Shown here in pieces: positions 1 through 11,320 of a stretch of 64,000 nt of DNA. Source of the stretch: Pseudofabraea citricarpa. Its lineage: Eukaryota; Ascomycota; Leotiomycetes; Helotiales; Dermateaceae. A program made the position numbers and the translations under genes. A model generated the notes under the pieces. It worked only from the letters and a program-made list of their open reading frames with translations. It searched no databases and was not told the DNA's origin. Every line of letters begins with the position of its first letter. Position 1 is the stretch's first letter. Where the stretch lies: NCBI GenBank assembly GCA_029641185.1, contig JAPWGK010000014.1, positions 1,116,001 to 1,180,000 of the forward strand, written 5' to 3'.

Positions 1-457
1 AATCGAAGATAAACCCAAAAAATGGACCGCCTATAAACATCATGCACACCTCACAACTAGGGATCCAAGCGATTGTGCCAGAAGAGTATCCTTGAAGCAA
101 ATTGAGTTCGTAGTATTCCTGGAAAACTCCTATGCAGTTGATCCACCCGAATGAGCAGAAGAGACAGCACCAACCGCCCAACACGACAAGCCATGCTTCA
201 AGACCTCCATCCGGGAAGTCTGCAGGATTTATACCTCCTCGAGTTGGTTGTTGCACAACCGCACCCTCCTCTATATCTGCAAGACTCTTGGATTTTGTGT
301 CCATGTTTGCTTCTCTGTGTGTAGTCGGATCTTGCTCGGGCGCCTCGCCAGTCTGTTTTGTCCTGGATAATTCTTCGTCGTAGGAAGACTTTTCGGCATC
401 GTTTTGAATCGTTTCACTCCCGACTGTCGAGGACCTGGATGAATCAAGTGCCATCAT
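1..457 (-). CDS. MFS monocarboxylate-type transporter, N-terminal part (runs off window)
   Basis: Reading the minus strand from an ATG at 457 (a second ATG follows at 454) gives an uninterrupted frame of 152 codons to the left edge; the stop lies outside the window. The first ~75 residues are polar and acidic, as in the cytosolic tail of fungal MCH/MCT-family porters. The family entry motif DFPDGGLEAWLVVLGGW follows and leads into a first membrane segment, then FGWINCIGVFQEYY, and then WIPSCEVCMMFIGGP, which starts the second membrane segment. This order is characteristic of fungal monocarboxylate-porter-like MFS proteins, which usually have 12 membrane spans. The substrate cannot be inferred, and many family members do not carry monocarboxylates. 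No intron is seen in the visible part. Confidence 0.85.
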   Translation of the reverse strand, partial: MMALDSSRSSTVGSETIQNDAEKSSYDEELSRTKQTGEAPEQDPTTHREANMDTKSKSLADIEEGAVVQQPTRGGINPADFPDGGLEAWLVVLGGWCCLFCSFGWINCIGVFQEYYELNLLQGYSSGTIAWIPSCEVCMMFIGGPFFGFIFD

Positions 458-1366
458 CAATATATTACGGGTTTGGCGGCTGCTCTTTCGAAAACGCTTG
501 TTGTAAAGTGAGGCACGAATTTGCAGAAACTTGTTGCAACAAGATGGGCCAAAATCGACGCCGATCAACAGCTACAGGAAATTAAAGGTGTAGCGTCGCA
601 ATGTGCAAATGTGCAAAGCGCAGCAGGGGATAGCTAACTGAAGCTCTGAAGCAAGAAAGAAAGGTGTGAGATAGCTGAAAGAGAGGCGCTTCTTATCTAA
701 AGAAAAGGGGACCTACTTGACCTGCATCTCACTGGATTGTTATGAGCCGTCATTCTTGCTTGCAGTTTACCTGATGGAGGAAGTCGGTCGGAGAGGGTGT
801 GGGCGAGGGTTGGACGCGAATGCCGAGAATCTGGCCTTGCAGGCGGGACCACCATGTCTTGGTCTTGTTCACTTTAAGCGACCGAGCAGAGAGAGTGAGA
901 GAAAGCTTGAAAGTACGTTTCGGACCGTCTCGATTACCCCATCTGGAAATGCCGCTGGTTTCACCGACACAAGATAAAGAGATGCGGACTGATTAATCAA
1001 TGGCGGGAGCAAATCTACGGCTGACTCAATTCAAGTGCTTGTTTCCATGCAAGGGAAGAGGCAGCTATCCCTTCGCCTCGTACCTTAGTGCAGCCAATCA
1101 GTTTAATCACGAGCATGAAATCAAGCAGTTTTATACAGTACTAGTACCACTTGAAGGGCTAGTAGTGTCTCGGTCTTTCGGCCTTCGTGGCCGGGGATAA
1201 GTTAATTGGTGGGAAGAGGATTTTGTCAGCTCGAGAAGCAGCTAATCACTTTTTGATAGGTAGGATGCTTCAAAGTTTGGTGGCATCGAACTAGGCAAAG
1301 CCAGACTAAAGCATGCTTGACGTTTGCGAGTAATATTACATCGGCTTTTGATGGTACATAGGTCTT
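458..1366. other. Intergenic region upstream of the MFS gene
   Basis: No convincing gene was found on either strand; the short open frames lack conservation signals. A CCAATCA box sits at 1094-1100, a possible site for the fungal CCAAT-binding complex, but it is about 640 bp from the MFS start and its role is unproven. The right part is the 3' flank of AIM24. Confidence 0.5.
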
Positions 1367-2600
1367 TTATCGTACGAAAGGCTTCACGTCGGTGGCCTCG
1401 CCAAACTTCACGTCCCCGGTCTTGCCAACCTCAGCAACATGGAACCCGGTAGGACCATTCGCTATAGTCTTTGCAGCTTCTTCTTGTGGCGTCTTGTCCA
1501 ACGTTATCGCTGATTGTACAGCCCCGGCTGGAGCATCGGCAATTTCATTCACATCTCGTGTGGTCAGAACGTCACTAATGCGTGATGCCCTTGATGACAT
1601 GAGGATGGTGGTTGGGCCATGAAATTGCAGAAACAATCGATCGCCCCAGATGGTCCTTCGCGCCGCAGTTCTCAAGTTGAAAAACAGCCGACCAATAGTC
1701 TTCCATGTATCAGAAGTCTTCATCACTCTGAAGAATTTTGTGTCAGGTACTAGGTAGCCGAGCCCTATATTGGGCACCTGAAATCTCAGACTTGATGATT
1801 TCAGACGATATGGCAGAGGAGGGTGCTGTGTGATGGTGTAGGCAACTACGTTGCCTGGATGCGCAACAAACTCCTCCCCTGCCTTCAAAGTTACTTGATA
1901 GACCTGACCAGGACCTGCCAAGGCGACAAGACCACGACCTGTAATCTGGGAATTTCCCCAATGGGCAAAACTCATCCCCCGACTCGTGGTTGGGGTGACG
2001 GACAAAGTATGACCAGTCCACGCCAGTAACGCTTTTCGCTGCGCGACCATCCAGTCAACAGTGCCGTTGAGATGAAGCACCGTAAAAGACGTGAGAGGAG
2101 ACTTAGATGCAATCAATGCTGTAACGGGGCTTGTTGAGGAGATTCTTTGGTATAGGAACGGTATGCCAAGGGCAGCCCTTCGGAAAGGCTCTAGGATGGA
2201 CAGAGTTGATTGCGCCTGAATGCAGTTAGGAAAGTCTGTATGTGGGATATCCACTGCTTACATTCTCTGCCTTCCCACTCACACCAACCAAAGTTCCTCT
2301 CCGTGTGTATAATCGCTGTGAGGCAGAGAGAGATACGGACAAAAGAGAATACGGGGCGCCTATGACTTCAAATCGAGCATCTGGCAATTGATCACTTGTC
2401 AGAGGGTAGATATGTCGGGGAGAAGCTGGTGACTTACAGGCAGAGTTTGCAGAGTTACTGAGAAGGTCTCCGTTGAGTATTGGGGAATCAGTTGTTGGTG
2501 TTGCGCTGATCTGGATTGCTCGATATTTGATGACTCCAGCAGGGCGCCGTAGCTGGCGGAAGCCTCGCAGACCATTTCCCAGCCATATTCGACCAGACAT
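1367..2600 (-). CDS. AIM24: Altered inheritance of mitochondria protein 24 (AIM24)
   Basis: Three exons, 2600-2438, 2380-2262 and 2215-1367, give a 376-residue protein. The introns are 57 nt (GTAAGT...CTGAC...CAG) and 46 nt (GTAAGC...CTAAC...CAG). The first intron is a multiple of three, so an unspliced frame also stays open; the perfect donor favours splicing. The N-terminus is basic and hydroxylated, like a mitochondrial presequence. The AIM24 family core follows: RFEVIGAPYSLLSVSLSAS, RRGTLVGVSGK, TLSILEPFRRAALGIPFLYQ, VDWMVAQRKALLAWTGH, then LVALAGPGQVYQVTLKAGEE. In yeast Aim24 is an inner-membrane protein that supports MICOS integrity and respiratory-chain biogenesis. The gene is head-to-head with ATM1, another mitochondrial gene, with 550 bp between the start codons. 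Confidence 0.9.
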
Positions 2601-3150
2601 AGCTGATCTTTAAGCTTGTTGGTCCAGAAATTGTGTGGACATTCGAGGACGGATCTCGAATGCGATTGTTTCTCTATCGACCGGGAGCTTCTTCTGTACC
2701 TACGTACCTATCCTGGCAAGTGCGGCCTCAGGCTGATAATCCGCCATTCTCCATTATTCCAAGCCCTGAGCCCGAAGCGATGGCGTAATTTTGATGGCAA
2801 AAGCTCCTTTGCAGCGATCGCTAAGGGTAGAGCTGTGTTGCATGTCACATTTACATGAATAAGCATGTCTTCACTTCCCATGTTTGCTCACCTATTCTAA
2901 AGGTACTGCCCCCTAGATATCAGAACCCGCTTTACTACAGACTTACTCAAGTATAGTTTCCCACATAGTTCTACCAACCGCTCGTACCTTATCGATAGCT
3001 TCGAACCCGTCCGTCGCGGGGCAAAGCAGACGTAGGTAGCACCCTGGGAGCTACACAGCGACACGCTCCAAGCATATATCTGCACATAACAATGTGGACT
3101 GGGAGGAAGGAACCTCCAGCGAGTTGATTTGTCTTCAAGAGAAGGCAGAA
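2601..3150. promoter_or_regulatory. Shared divergent promoter of AIM24 and ATM1
   Basis: This 550-bp stretch separates two divergent start codons and contains no supported gene. It must hold the 5' leaders and promoters of both mitochondrial genes. A TACCTACGTACCTA motif, common in intergenic DNA of this window, occurs near 2698. In-frame codons upstream of the ATM1 ATG (3094-3150) contain no ATG in the ATM1 frame. Confidence 0.55.
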
Positions 3151-5343
3151 ATGATCATACGAAACTTGACCAGAGCAACCTGCTTCAGTGCAAGAGCTTT
3201 TGCCAAACAATCGTCGCCATGGAGCAGACCGGCACCTGGCCTCCGAGTCTTCACGAAAACGAGCCAATGCTATAGAGAAGACAGGAAGGAGACTGCGGCC
3301 CAGATCCAGGCTCAACGGGTGCCGCGAGCTGCTGATGATGTCCCCGGAACAAAGCCCGAAACTGTTCAGAGGACTGAACCAGCGGTGACCACAACCGCTC
3401 GGAAGGACCCTCTGGCCCTGGCAGACAAGACAAACAAGGAGCAGAGAAAAGCTGATTGGGCAATCATGAAAGAGATGTCACGATATTTATGGCCAAAGGA
3501 TAATATGGGGACTAAAGTTCGAGTTGGAATTTCTCTGGCTTTACTCGTGGGCGCAAAGGTGCTGAATGTACAGGTGCCATTTTACTTCAAAAGCATTGTC
3601 GACTCCATGAACATCGATTTCGTGGCTATTGGCGGCACGGCAACCACTGTTGCTGGCTCCATGATTCTTGCCTACGGCTTGACAAGAATAGGTGCAACAG
3701 TCTTCCAGGAGGTACGGAATGCAGTCTTCGCAAGTGTTGCCCAGAAAGCGATCCGAAGTGTAGCTCGAAATGTTTTCGACCACCTACTGAGGCTGGATCT
3801 GAATTTTCATCTTACAAAACAAACCGGTGGTCTAACAAGAGCCATTGATCGAGGTACCAAGGGCATCAGCTTTCTACTCACATCTATGGTCTTTCATATT
3901 TTACCTACTGCATTGGAAATATCAATGGTGTGTGGTATTTTGACATATCAGTACGGCATCAAGTTTGCAGCAATCACGTCATTGACAATGGTTGGATATA
4001 CGGCATTTACTATCTGGACCACCGCTTGGAGAACCAAATTCCGAAGGCAGGCAAATGCCGCTGACAACAAAGGCTCAACCGTTGCTGTCGATTCGTTAAT
4101 CAATTACGAGGCCGTGAAGTATTTCAATAACGAAAAATACGAAGTTGGCAGATACGACCAGGCCCTTAAAGAATATGAGAAGTCGTCTATCAAGGTCGCA
4201 ACTTCATTGGCTTTTCTTAATACAGGACAGAATTTGATATTCTCGAGTGCGCTTACTGGTATGATGTATTTGGCTGCAAACGGTGTAGCTGAAGGCACAT
4301 TGACTGTGGGAGACCTGGTCATGGTCAACCAGTTGGTGTTCCAGCTGTCTGTGCCTCTTAATTTTCTAGGATCTGTTTACAGAGAGCTTCGTCAGTCTCT
4401 CCTTGACATGGAAACCCTTTTCAATCTCCAAAAGGTCAACATAGCAATCAAGGAGCCTGCAAGCCCAAAGGCTCTTCAGTTAGTCAAAGGAGGCGAGATC
4501 ACTTTTGAAAATGTGACCTTTGGATATCATGCTGATCGTCCAATTCTACAAAACCTCAGCTTAACAATACCAGCCGGCAAGAAAGTTGCTATTGTGGGAC
4601 CAAGTGGTTGTGGAAAATCAACTATTCTAAGGCTGTTATTCAGGTTTTACGATGTTCAGCAAGGCCGGATTCTGATCGATGGCCAGGACATCCGAGATGT
4701 CAGCTTAGAATCCCTGAGGAAAGCTATTGGCGTTGTCCCCCAAGACACGCCACTCTTTAACGATTCAATTGAGCATAATATTCGTTATGGTGACCTGAGT
4801 GCCCCTCCAGAGAAGGTGCTCGCAGCTGCACAGAGAGCCAAGATCCACGACATTATTACTGGTTTACCAGATGGTTATAAAACTATGGTTGGAGAAAGAG
4901 GCATGATGATCTCGGGTGGTGAGAAACAGCGTCTGGCTGTATCTAGACTCATATTGAAGGACCCGCCGTTACTATTCTTCGATGAAGCAACCTCGGCATT
5001 GGACACCCATACTGAACAAGCACTGATGCAAAACATTAACAGCATCTTGAGAGAGAAAGCCAGGACCAGTGTTTTCGTCGCACATCGTCTCAGAACCATC
5101 TATGATAGCGACAAAATCATAGTACTGAAGCAAGGGAGCGTGGCCGAGCATGGAACACACAGGGAACTGATTGATACTGGTGGTGTTTACTCGGAACTAT
5201 GGAGTGGTAAGTTTTTCATCTCTCTCCAGCAGTTCAGCACTAACAGACGAATAGCGCAAGAGACCCTTTTCGACAATGCAGGGGAAGAACGAGAGACAGA
5301 GTTTGAGTTGGAGAAAGAAGATGAAGATGAGACCAAGCCATAG
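3151..5343 (+). CDS. ATM1: Mitochondrial ABC half-transporter Atm1 (Fe-S cluster export)
   Basis: Two exons, 3151-5206 and 5255-5343, give 714 residues; the 48-nt intron (GTAAGT...CTAAC...TAG) is in frame, so the unspliced frame is also open. I chose the ATG at 3151 because it gives a basic presequence ([20 protein letters not shown]). A six-helix transmembrane domain spans about residues 125-410, followed by a nucleotide-binding domain: Walker A GPSGCGKS (~482-489), the Q-loop region, ABC signature ISGGEKQR (~587), Walker [13 protein letters not shown] (~607) and H-loop AHRLRT (~645). The C-terminus is acidic. Atm1/ABCB7 homodimers in the inner mitochondrial membrane export a glutathione-linked sulphur/iron-sulphur intermediate needed for cytosolic and nuclear Fe-S protein assembly and iron sensing. 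Splicing changes ELWSGK into ELWSAQETLF, the usual family ending, which supports the intron. Confidence 0.95.
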   Translation: MIIRNLTRATCFSARAFAKQSSPWSRPAPGLRVFTKTSQCYREDRKETAAQIQAQRVPRAADDVPGTKPETVQRTEPAVTTTARKDPLALADKTNKEQRKADWAIMKEMSRYLWPKDNMGTKVRVGISLALLVGAKVLNVQVPFYFKSIVDSMNIDFVAIGGTATTVAGSMILAYGLTRIGATVFQEVRNAVFASVAQKAIRSVARNVFDHLLRLDLNFHLTKQTGGLTRAIDRGTKGISFLLTSMVFHILPTALEISMVCGILTYQYGIKFAAITSLTMVGYTAFTIWTTAWRTKFRRQANAADNKGSTVAVDSLINYEAVKYFNNEKYEVGRYDQALKEYEKSSIKVATSLAFLNTGQNLIFSSALTGMMYLAANGVAEGTLTVGDLVMVNQLVFQLSVPLNFLGSVYRELRQSLLDMETLFNLQKVNIAIKEPASPKALQLVKGGEITFENVTFGYHADRPILQNLSLTIPAGKKVAIVGPSGCGKSTILRLLFRFYDVQQGRILIDGQDIRDVSLESLRKAIGVVPQDTPLFNDSIEHNIRYGDLSAPPEKVLAAAQRAKIHDIITGLPDGYKTMVGERGMMISGGEKQRLAVSRLILKDPPLLFFDEATSALDTHTEQALMQNINSILREKARTSVFVAHRLRTIYDSDKIIVLKQGSVAEHGTHRELIDTGGVYSELWSGKFFISLQQFSTNRRIAQETLFDNAGEERETEFELEKEDEDETKP

Positions 5344-6725
5344 AAGATACAAGTCACCAAATTAAAGCATCTTTCTCATGTACCTCTCGCGTGGATGCAA
5401 GGATATATATTATCTGTAACATGTCCCTCCACAAGCTGCATCCCCGTATATCAGATCTCCAGAAGATCAGACCGGATGAATCTGGGCCATTGCTCAATCG
5501 CTGATCAGTGTGCATTGTGCATTGCGGAAGCCGAAATTCTGTGACAGTTGCAGCAAGTTGACTGGGGAACGACATAATGCTTGAAGTGTTTCACTGGGGC
5601 ACACAAAGAAGCCTGGGTGTTTGCAAGCTAGTGATGAACATGTCGAGTCTTTGGACACTCTGGGCAGCAGACGAAAATCACAGATGGTCCGACCCACGGC
5701 TGGAACGCGCGCGCTATTCATCACCACCGACTCGTTTTGCTTGGCTACAGAGCTTGCGAGTCAACCGACAACTCAAATCAGATAGCTTGGCGGTCCACGA
5801 TCGTTCGAGTCGCTCTCCCCACCCTTCGAACATGAAACTTCTGAACCACCCGACGGAAACATTCAATTGACTCTGCACCGGAGTCGCTCAGATGCCATGG
5901 CCCCGGCCTTTCGCCACCATTCATCTAGCTGCACCCTGCAGCACTGCAGAACAATCACAGAGGCACAATAGCCTTCAACGGAAGTTCCAAGAAGCATGGA
6001 AGAAACGTCCAACCGCATCACCAAATCACACGCGATGGACGCTTGTCGTTCTGCCCCACTGGGTAATATCTCATATCCAACCCCCTTTATCTTGATCCAT
6101 CTATGTCAGGATTACACGGCCCTTAACCCTCAAATGGCCTAATCGTGGCCACAACCATGTCAAAACGTGCGTGCATCTGCATTTTAGCCCTGACAGAAGT
6201 CAATAACACGGGGGGTCTAGTGTGATAGTGGGCTAAGGAGTCGTTACCCCGAACGCCCGAGAAAACTGGATGGCCTTATCGCCATGCGCAAGGTACATGA
6301 CCTTGTCCATGTCCAGGTCCAAGTCCAAGTCCAAGTCCAAGTCCAGGTCCATCCACTCTTCTCTTTTGCCTATGAAACGAGCTGCTGCACTTTTGGTATT
6401 CATCTGAAGCTTCGCCCTTCTATTGACGATTACTCTCATCATCGATCCAGAAATCCAGTGTTGTAAGCAAAAGTAGTCGCCAGTGAATACATACTTTAAC
6501 AGACGGGAAGTCAATCACGGCAGAACTCAATCAAAGAACGGACGATCGAATCCCTAGACGGAAATTCCCCTCACAGCCCGGCCTCAACCATTCTTGCTAG
6601 CCAAAGAATCACAGTAGTCCCGCCCTGTGCTACTCGGGATCTAAAAAGTGCCACAAGAAAAGGATTAAATTGACTTGGAAACAACGCTATTCTCGAACAA
6701 AAAAAAAAAAAACTCGACTCTCAAA
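5344..6725. other. Intergenic region downstream of ATM1
   Basis: This 1.4-kb stretch shows no gene I can support. It carries a hexanucleotide array (6305-6352, listed separately) and a run of 14 A residues (6699-6712) just before the start codon of the next gene. Open frames here are short and of random composition. The right-hand half probably holds the promoter and long leader of the 6726 gene. Confidence 0.5.
6305..6352. repeat. GTCCAA/GTCCAG hexanucleotide tandem array, 8 units
   Basis: Eight consecutive six-base units run GTCCAT, GTCCAG, four times GTCCAA, GTCCAG, GTCCAT. The variant units are placed symmetrically at the two ends. It is a non-coding minisatellite upstream of the 6726 gene. 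A minus-strand frame through it would encode Asp-Leu repeats, but nothing else supports that frame. Confidence 0.9.
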
Positions 6726-7103
6726 ATGGTCAACTTAATCGATCTGATCCAGCAAAAACTTGAGCTTTTCCGATTAGAACAACGGTACACAAGACGCCGC
6801 AATCGCCGCAGTACATTCGTATCAGAAGCGCAATATGTTGACGGCGAATACATCTATGCACCAACATCTACATATTCGGCACAAGTGACCGGTGGGAGCT
6901 CGAACTCAGGGAGCAGTGGGAGCGACGAAAGCATATCAGCGACGCCTAGCCGAGAGGAGAAGAAGAGCAGACGCATGAGCAAGTTGGGAATGGGCAGTCT
7001 GGACTGGCGGCAAGGCAAGGGAGCTTCTGCAAGAGAAGATAGGAGGAAAAGCAGTCGAGTAAGTGTACGGGAGATCACATGGGACGGAGGAGTTAGGACA
7101 TGA
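6726..7103 (+). CDS. Small conserved fungal protein, basic N-terminus (unknown function)
   Basis: A single exon encodes 125 residues. The frame is open upstream, but ATG 6726 (context CTCAAAATGG) gives the compact start MVNLIDLIQQKLELFRLEQR. I recall this segment, the following YTRRRNRRSTFVSEAQYVDG and the EYIY motif as conserved among filamentous ascomycetes, without an assigned function. Residues 1-20 look like an amphipathic helix, followed by an Arg-rich patch (YTRRRNRRS) that could be a nuclear-localisation or RNA/membrane-binding signal. The C-terminal half is Ser/Gly-rich and then basic (REEKKSRRMSK, REDRRKSSRVSV), with several basophilic kinase-type RRxS/RKSS sites. No enzyme motif, signal peptide or membrane span is seen. 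It is convergent with the GH47 gene. Confidence 0.75.
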   Translation: MVNLIDLIQQKLELFRLEQRYTRRRNRRSTFVSEAQYVDGEYIYAPTSTYSAQVTGGSSNSGSSGSDESISATPSREEKKSRRMSKLGMGSLDWRQGKGASAREDRRKSSRVSVREITWDGGVRT

Positions 7104-7941
7104 GATTGTCCCGCACCATGCGGGATGAAGAATTCTGTCCAAACCTTCTCTGGGGAATTGAGGCTTGGTGAAGATCCTTTTGAAAAAAAAAACACAAAAA
7201 AAAACCAAAAAGGGGAAAACATCCAAGCACGAAATCAAGTCGAGGATGGAGGAGGAGAATTCAAGCCGGGTCTGCTCGCACACCCACGCGTGACTGGAAA
7301 GGACTGCTAACAACCGCGACTCACATCGGATTTCGGTTCTTGTTTGGTTAATGTTGACATTGACGTTGGTTTGAGCGACTTCTAACTTCTATTTTGTTTT
7401 ATGTTCTCATGATGGGTTGTAGGGTGAGGGGTTTGGGATAATAGAGGGAGCAAAAGCCTACTACTGAGTAGCCTTCCCTTCCTCTTCACATATTTTATGA
7501 TTTGATAAGGTCTTCAGTGACATACCTGCCTGCTTGCAGTTTTTCAAAAGCGGGCGGCTTTCTTTTGTTATACCTCTTTGTGCATACTTCGATTTTTAGC
7601 AAGATACAGATCTTTGTTTATGACCAACGAATAGATAGAATACTCAAATGACGAGTCCAATCTCAAGATGAAAGAAAACCCAAAACAAATCAAGGAAGAT
7701 GCCTGGTGATGAAGTAGTATCCCACTTTTATTTTATTCCCAGTCAGCATGGGAAAGAGACAAGCTATACACAAGGTTCCCATTTCAATACATTTTTAGTC
7801 TTTTCAGCAAAGACTATATAGTATACATCCTAAACGCCCTATTTTAAATGCAGTCATCCATTTTCTAGAAGTCACAGAAAACCCTATACTCCTCAATGCA
7901 ACGACGAGTAACAAAATTCAAGAACTGTATATCAAAATACC
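7104..7941. other. 3' flanks of two convergent genes
   Basis: This is the tail-to-tail interval between the small protein gene and the GH47 gene. It is AT-rich with A runs near 7183-7210. I see no additional gene; it presumably contains both 3' untranslated regions and polyadenylation sites. Confidence 0.5.
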
Positions 7942-10900
7942 TCAAGAAGGTCTCTTGAAAGGGTGGGCCTCGGTATTAAGCACCCAATCATCCAAGCTGA
8001 TTGTGTCAGGCGTGCTGTAAAGCAGGTAAAAATACTTGAGTGTCTCTGCCAGCCAGAAACTCTCCATTTCGTCTGTTTGTTGTGTGTCCTTGACAAGAAC
8101 ATCGAAAATTGCAGAGTGTCCAAACTCAGTCGAAGTTGCTTTGATGATGGACTCGAACATCTTCCAGCCTTTGTCTTGCCAGATCTTATCACCAGTGATT
8201 CGGTACATGTACCACACTGACTCTATGGCTTCTGGCCTTTGACAAAGAAGTTAGCTACTGTAGACGGATCTCGGAAATGGGACTGACCTTAGAATGTATT
8301 TGGCTGAAGAGACAGAAACATAGCCAGGTGGAAGTTCTTGTGTGCGAATTCGAGCAGCTACATATTCCTTATGAGATAGAGGTCGGTTTGGATCCGGAAT
8401 GATCTCCTGTGCTTTCTTAGATGCTTCTGTGAGCGGAACTTCTCCTGCATATCCAGCAGGACTACTATCTAGCTCGGCTTCAGTGCTCTTCACTCTCTGT
8501 TTGTACTCCTTCGTCTCTAAGCTCAAGCTATCTCTTGCTTCTGGCTGCTCCTGTGGCGATCTTACCAAATTGCTGTTGTCTGGGAGAATCTGACGCTTGG
8601 CTATGCTGCCTTGTGATTCAAAGGTGCTGCTTGAGTCTTTGGGTATCGTGGCTACAGGTGGGGCATTCAACGATTCTGCTGCGTTGGGTATTGGGTCTGA
8701 TGTCGTTCCTGCCGTAGCTTTAGCCGCTTCTAGCTCGGCATCCAGCTGTGCTTTCGTGACGAGATAATCTGCTAAAATCTGATCCCGTGTTTCTCCCAAC
8801 GGGTCCAGAGCTAGGTAATAAGCCGTTTGATTCCACGGGCAACTGGCGGCACTCTCACACGCAAGCGTGGTGGCACCTTCCGGCATAATACCAGAAGTTG
8901 TTGCTTCATAAGCCCAGACACAGCCGTCAGTTAACTTCTTTGCAATCTCTAGATCGCCTTCGATGTTGAAAATCTTAGCACCCATACCAATCATGCCACC
9001 GATGAAGCAAGTAAGATGCGTGACTTCGGCAGTTAACTTGACATCTGTCTCAGGATTGCCATTGCTTGTAATTTGTCCAGTAAATAATACATCACGGTTG
9101 TCGGGCAACATAGGGCGGTATAGCATCCACCTTCTGATCGCTGCGGCTGTCTTCATATACATTTTGCTGTACTTGTCTTCGAGGCCACCAAGAAGCAGGT
9201 GTTGCTATCGAAGCAGATTAGCATAACGAATCTAATTGTCCCGCAACTCATCATACCTTTGTAAAGTACTCATATGTGGAATCCTGCCCACCTCCCATTG
9301 AAAATTTGTCCCAGCCAAACATCCCATCGCCAGAAGTGAGGCCCTGTGGAACGCAGTGTTCTTCGATCTGAGCTTGGCCAGCATTGTGACTAACCGGAGT
9401 TTGCCTGACAGGGAACGTATGATTGCTGCTAGAGGTACTATTTTCGAGCTCCAAATCGCCCAAGCCTCTTTTTGTTTTCTTGCTGAAGCTGTCCTTGTCC
9501 CAATCCTTGATCTTAGCCTTACCAGGTACACCAGGAACAATTTGAAGTGCCAAGTCCCCTGGGCCCGGAGGGTTGGGTATCTTCTTTGTTTTGGGTCCCA
9601 TTCCCACACCATCTGCGCCGTCGACAGCTGGTGAATAGCCTACAGGAATCTCGGGGGGAGGGCCATGAGCACCTTGACCTGGACCTTGAGAAACAGGTAA
9701 ACTGATCTGAACGGATCTGTTACATCCTGATGCATCGACATTCTCTGGGAATACTCCATCAATCTTGGTGCCTCTATCTTGCCATTCTGAGAGGGCATTT
9801 GTTATACGGGCAATAGCATCATAATACTTAGCCTGTTTGGTTAATTGCGCCAATCTGGTGAACTCCATAGACAATGAGCCCAGCTCCGCGAGATTGGATC
9901 TCGTACTAGCGCGATGGGGCTGTGATGCAAACGCTGGCCTCCACATGTAATACAGGACAGGCATCCTGTTTGGTGTATCAAAAGCCCCTATCAAGATTTC
10001 TGCCAATTCAACGGCCTTATCAAGTAGATTCTGATACTGCCCTTCACTGACATCGTACGCAGCTAGTAGACCTCCTAGATATCGTATGGTGGTTTCGAAA
10101 AGGGGAATATCGGCTCGAGGACTAGTAGTAAAATCAATGAGATCAACTGCCTTGGCTGCTTCTTCAAATTCTTCCTTCATACCCATTATCCATAGTGTGT
10201 CTAGAGTGTCTACCAGCGTTGCGGCCCATCCGCAAAAGGGGTCACGGAATTTGCCTGATACAGGAGACAATTCATCATGAAGCCAAGCATTCTTTCTATA
10301 ACCAGCCCAGGCCTTCTGAAACTCTTCCTTGACTGCGGATTGCCGTTTTTCACGATTTATTCTTGCATCCGTGGTTTCGTCATTGAAAGCGTGTTGGATC
10401 TTGGGCATAAGAAGAGGAGTGCCGGAAGGCAGGCTGATCAATTCACTCGTTGGTACTGGAAAATGCTCCTTCTGCCTTTCCCAGTGAATAGTTGTAGGTT
10501 CAGCGGAGAATATAGGGAATTCCTGCCTCCCAGGGGGTGCCACGGGGTATATGATTTTCTCCTCGGCCTCATCCTCGTATAGCCCGCCATGGTTTATAGG
10601 CTTCCGATCTGGTATAACAACCTTTGGTACTGTGTTGTCTACCGTCGGGGTCGGCGTGATGCTAGGCAGGGAGGGAAGAGCATTGGAACCAGCGCTTTTG
10701 GTCTGCGGTACTGCTTTCGTTGAAGGAGTAGAAGGAATTACGGCGGCAACAGGTTTCTCCGTGTGCACTGGGACGTCTACTACCTCTGCTACTTCGGGCT
10801 TGGATATAGGTGCTTCAACAATGGGTTTGCTGTCTTCCTCCGGTGCCGTGTGTGAGTGGCCAAAATCAAAGGACTTGACATGCGAATATTCCCAATCACT

Positions 10901-10993
10901 TGTACTCGAAAAGCGCACCAGGGCGATGACCATAATAATGGCACATGCTAAGAAGACGCGGTATCGCCGCAGGCGAATTGGGAGCCGCAGCAT
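7942..10993 (-). CDS. GH47 alpha-1,2-mannosidase, long type II membrane form (Mnl2-like)
   Basis: Exons 10993-9257, 9204-8288 and 8236-7942 give 982 residues. The introns are 52 nt (GTATGA...CTAAT...TAG) and 51 nt (GTCAGT...CTAAC...AAAG). A signal anchor ([15 protein letters not shown], ~residues 14-28) follows a basic tail, so it is a type II ER or Golgi protein. GH47 landmarks are intact: DTLWIMGM; the acidic residue in [34 protein letters not shown] across intron 1; [26 protein letters not shown] across intron 2; and the Ca-binding Thr in NTEAHPF near the C-terminus. Two long low-complexity insertions interrupt the catalytic domain, one after ENVDASGCN (Gly/Pro then basic/acidic) and one after YYLALDP (~170 residues). 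Length and topology resemble yeast Mnl2, proposed to trim mannose in ER-associated degradation; a plain N-glycan processing role is the alternative. Confidence 0.88.
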
Positions 10994-11005
10994 GGCTGGA
11001 AGATT

Positions 11006-11035
11006 TGTCGCGGTCGCGGTCGCTGTCGCTGTCGC
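11006..11035. repeat. TGTCGC/GGTCGC hexanucleotide array, 5 units
   Basis: Five six-base units (TGTCGC, GGTCGC twice, TGTCGC twice) lie 13 bp upstream of the GH47 start codon, so within its 5' leader or core promoter. Confidence 0.85.
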
Positions 11036-11290
11036 TGATCCAGATGGTTGCGATCCAGCGTAGCACTGGAGCAGTGGAAGGAAGGAAAGAGCTCGCGTGC
11101 CGTGTCTCTGGCAAGGGGGTCATTCAATAGCGGGGCAAGGTGAAGGCGTAGAGAAGCATTGCTGAAGAGGCACAAGTCACCTCTGGAACTGGGTAGACAG
11201 AGGGTTGTGATGAGGAAGAAGAAAGAGGAGAAGCAGAAGGAGAAGGAAGGAGGGTGGTCAGGACCAAAGGTTGTTCACGACAGCTCGACT

Positions 11291-11320
11291 ACAGTACGGT
11301 ACAGTACAGTACAGTACGGT
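11291..11320. repeat. ACAGT/ACGGT pentamer tract
   Basis: Tandem five-base units of the CAGTA type, with ACGGT variants at positions 2 and 6, lie upstream of the GH47 gene. The same core recurs dispersed in many intergenic regions of this window. Confidence 0.85.

Noticed and set aside
5577..6095. Plus-strand frames downstream of ATM1
   Set aside because: Random composition and no splice partners; treated as intergenic.
7942..10993. Suspicion that the GH47 protein lacks a catalytic Asp because HLTCF is preceded by Thr
   Set aside because: The family Asp is in the DSxYEY motif, which is present as QDSTYEY across the first intron; all key residues are there.
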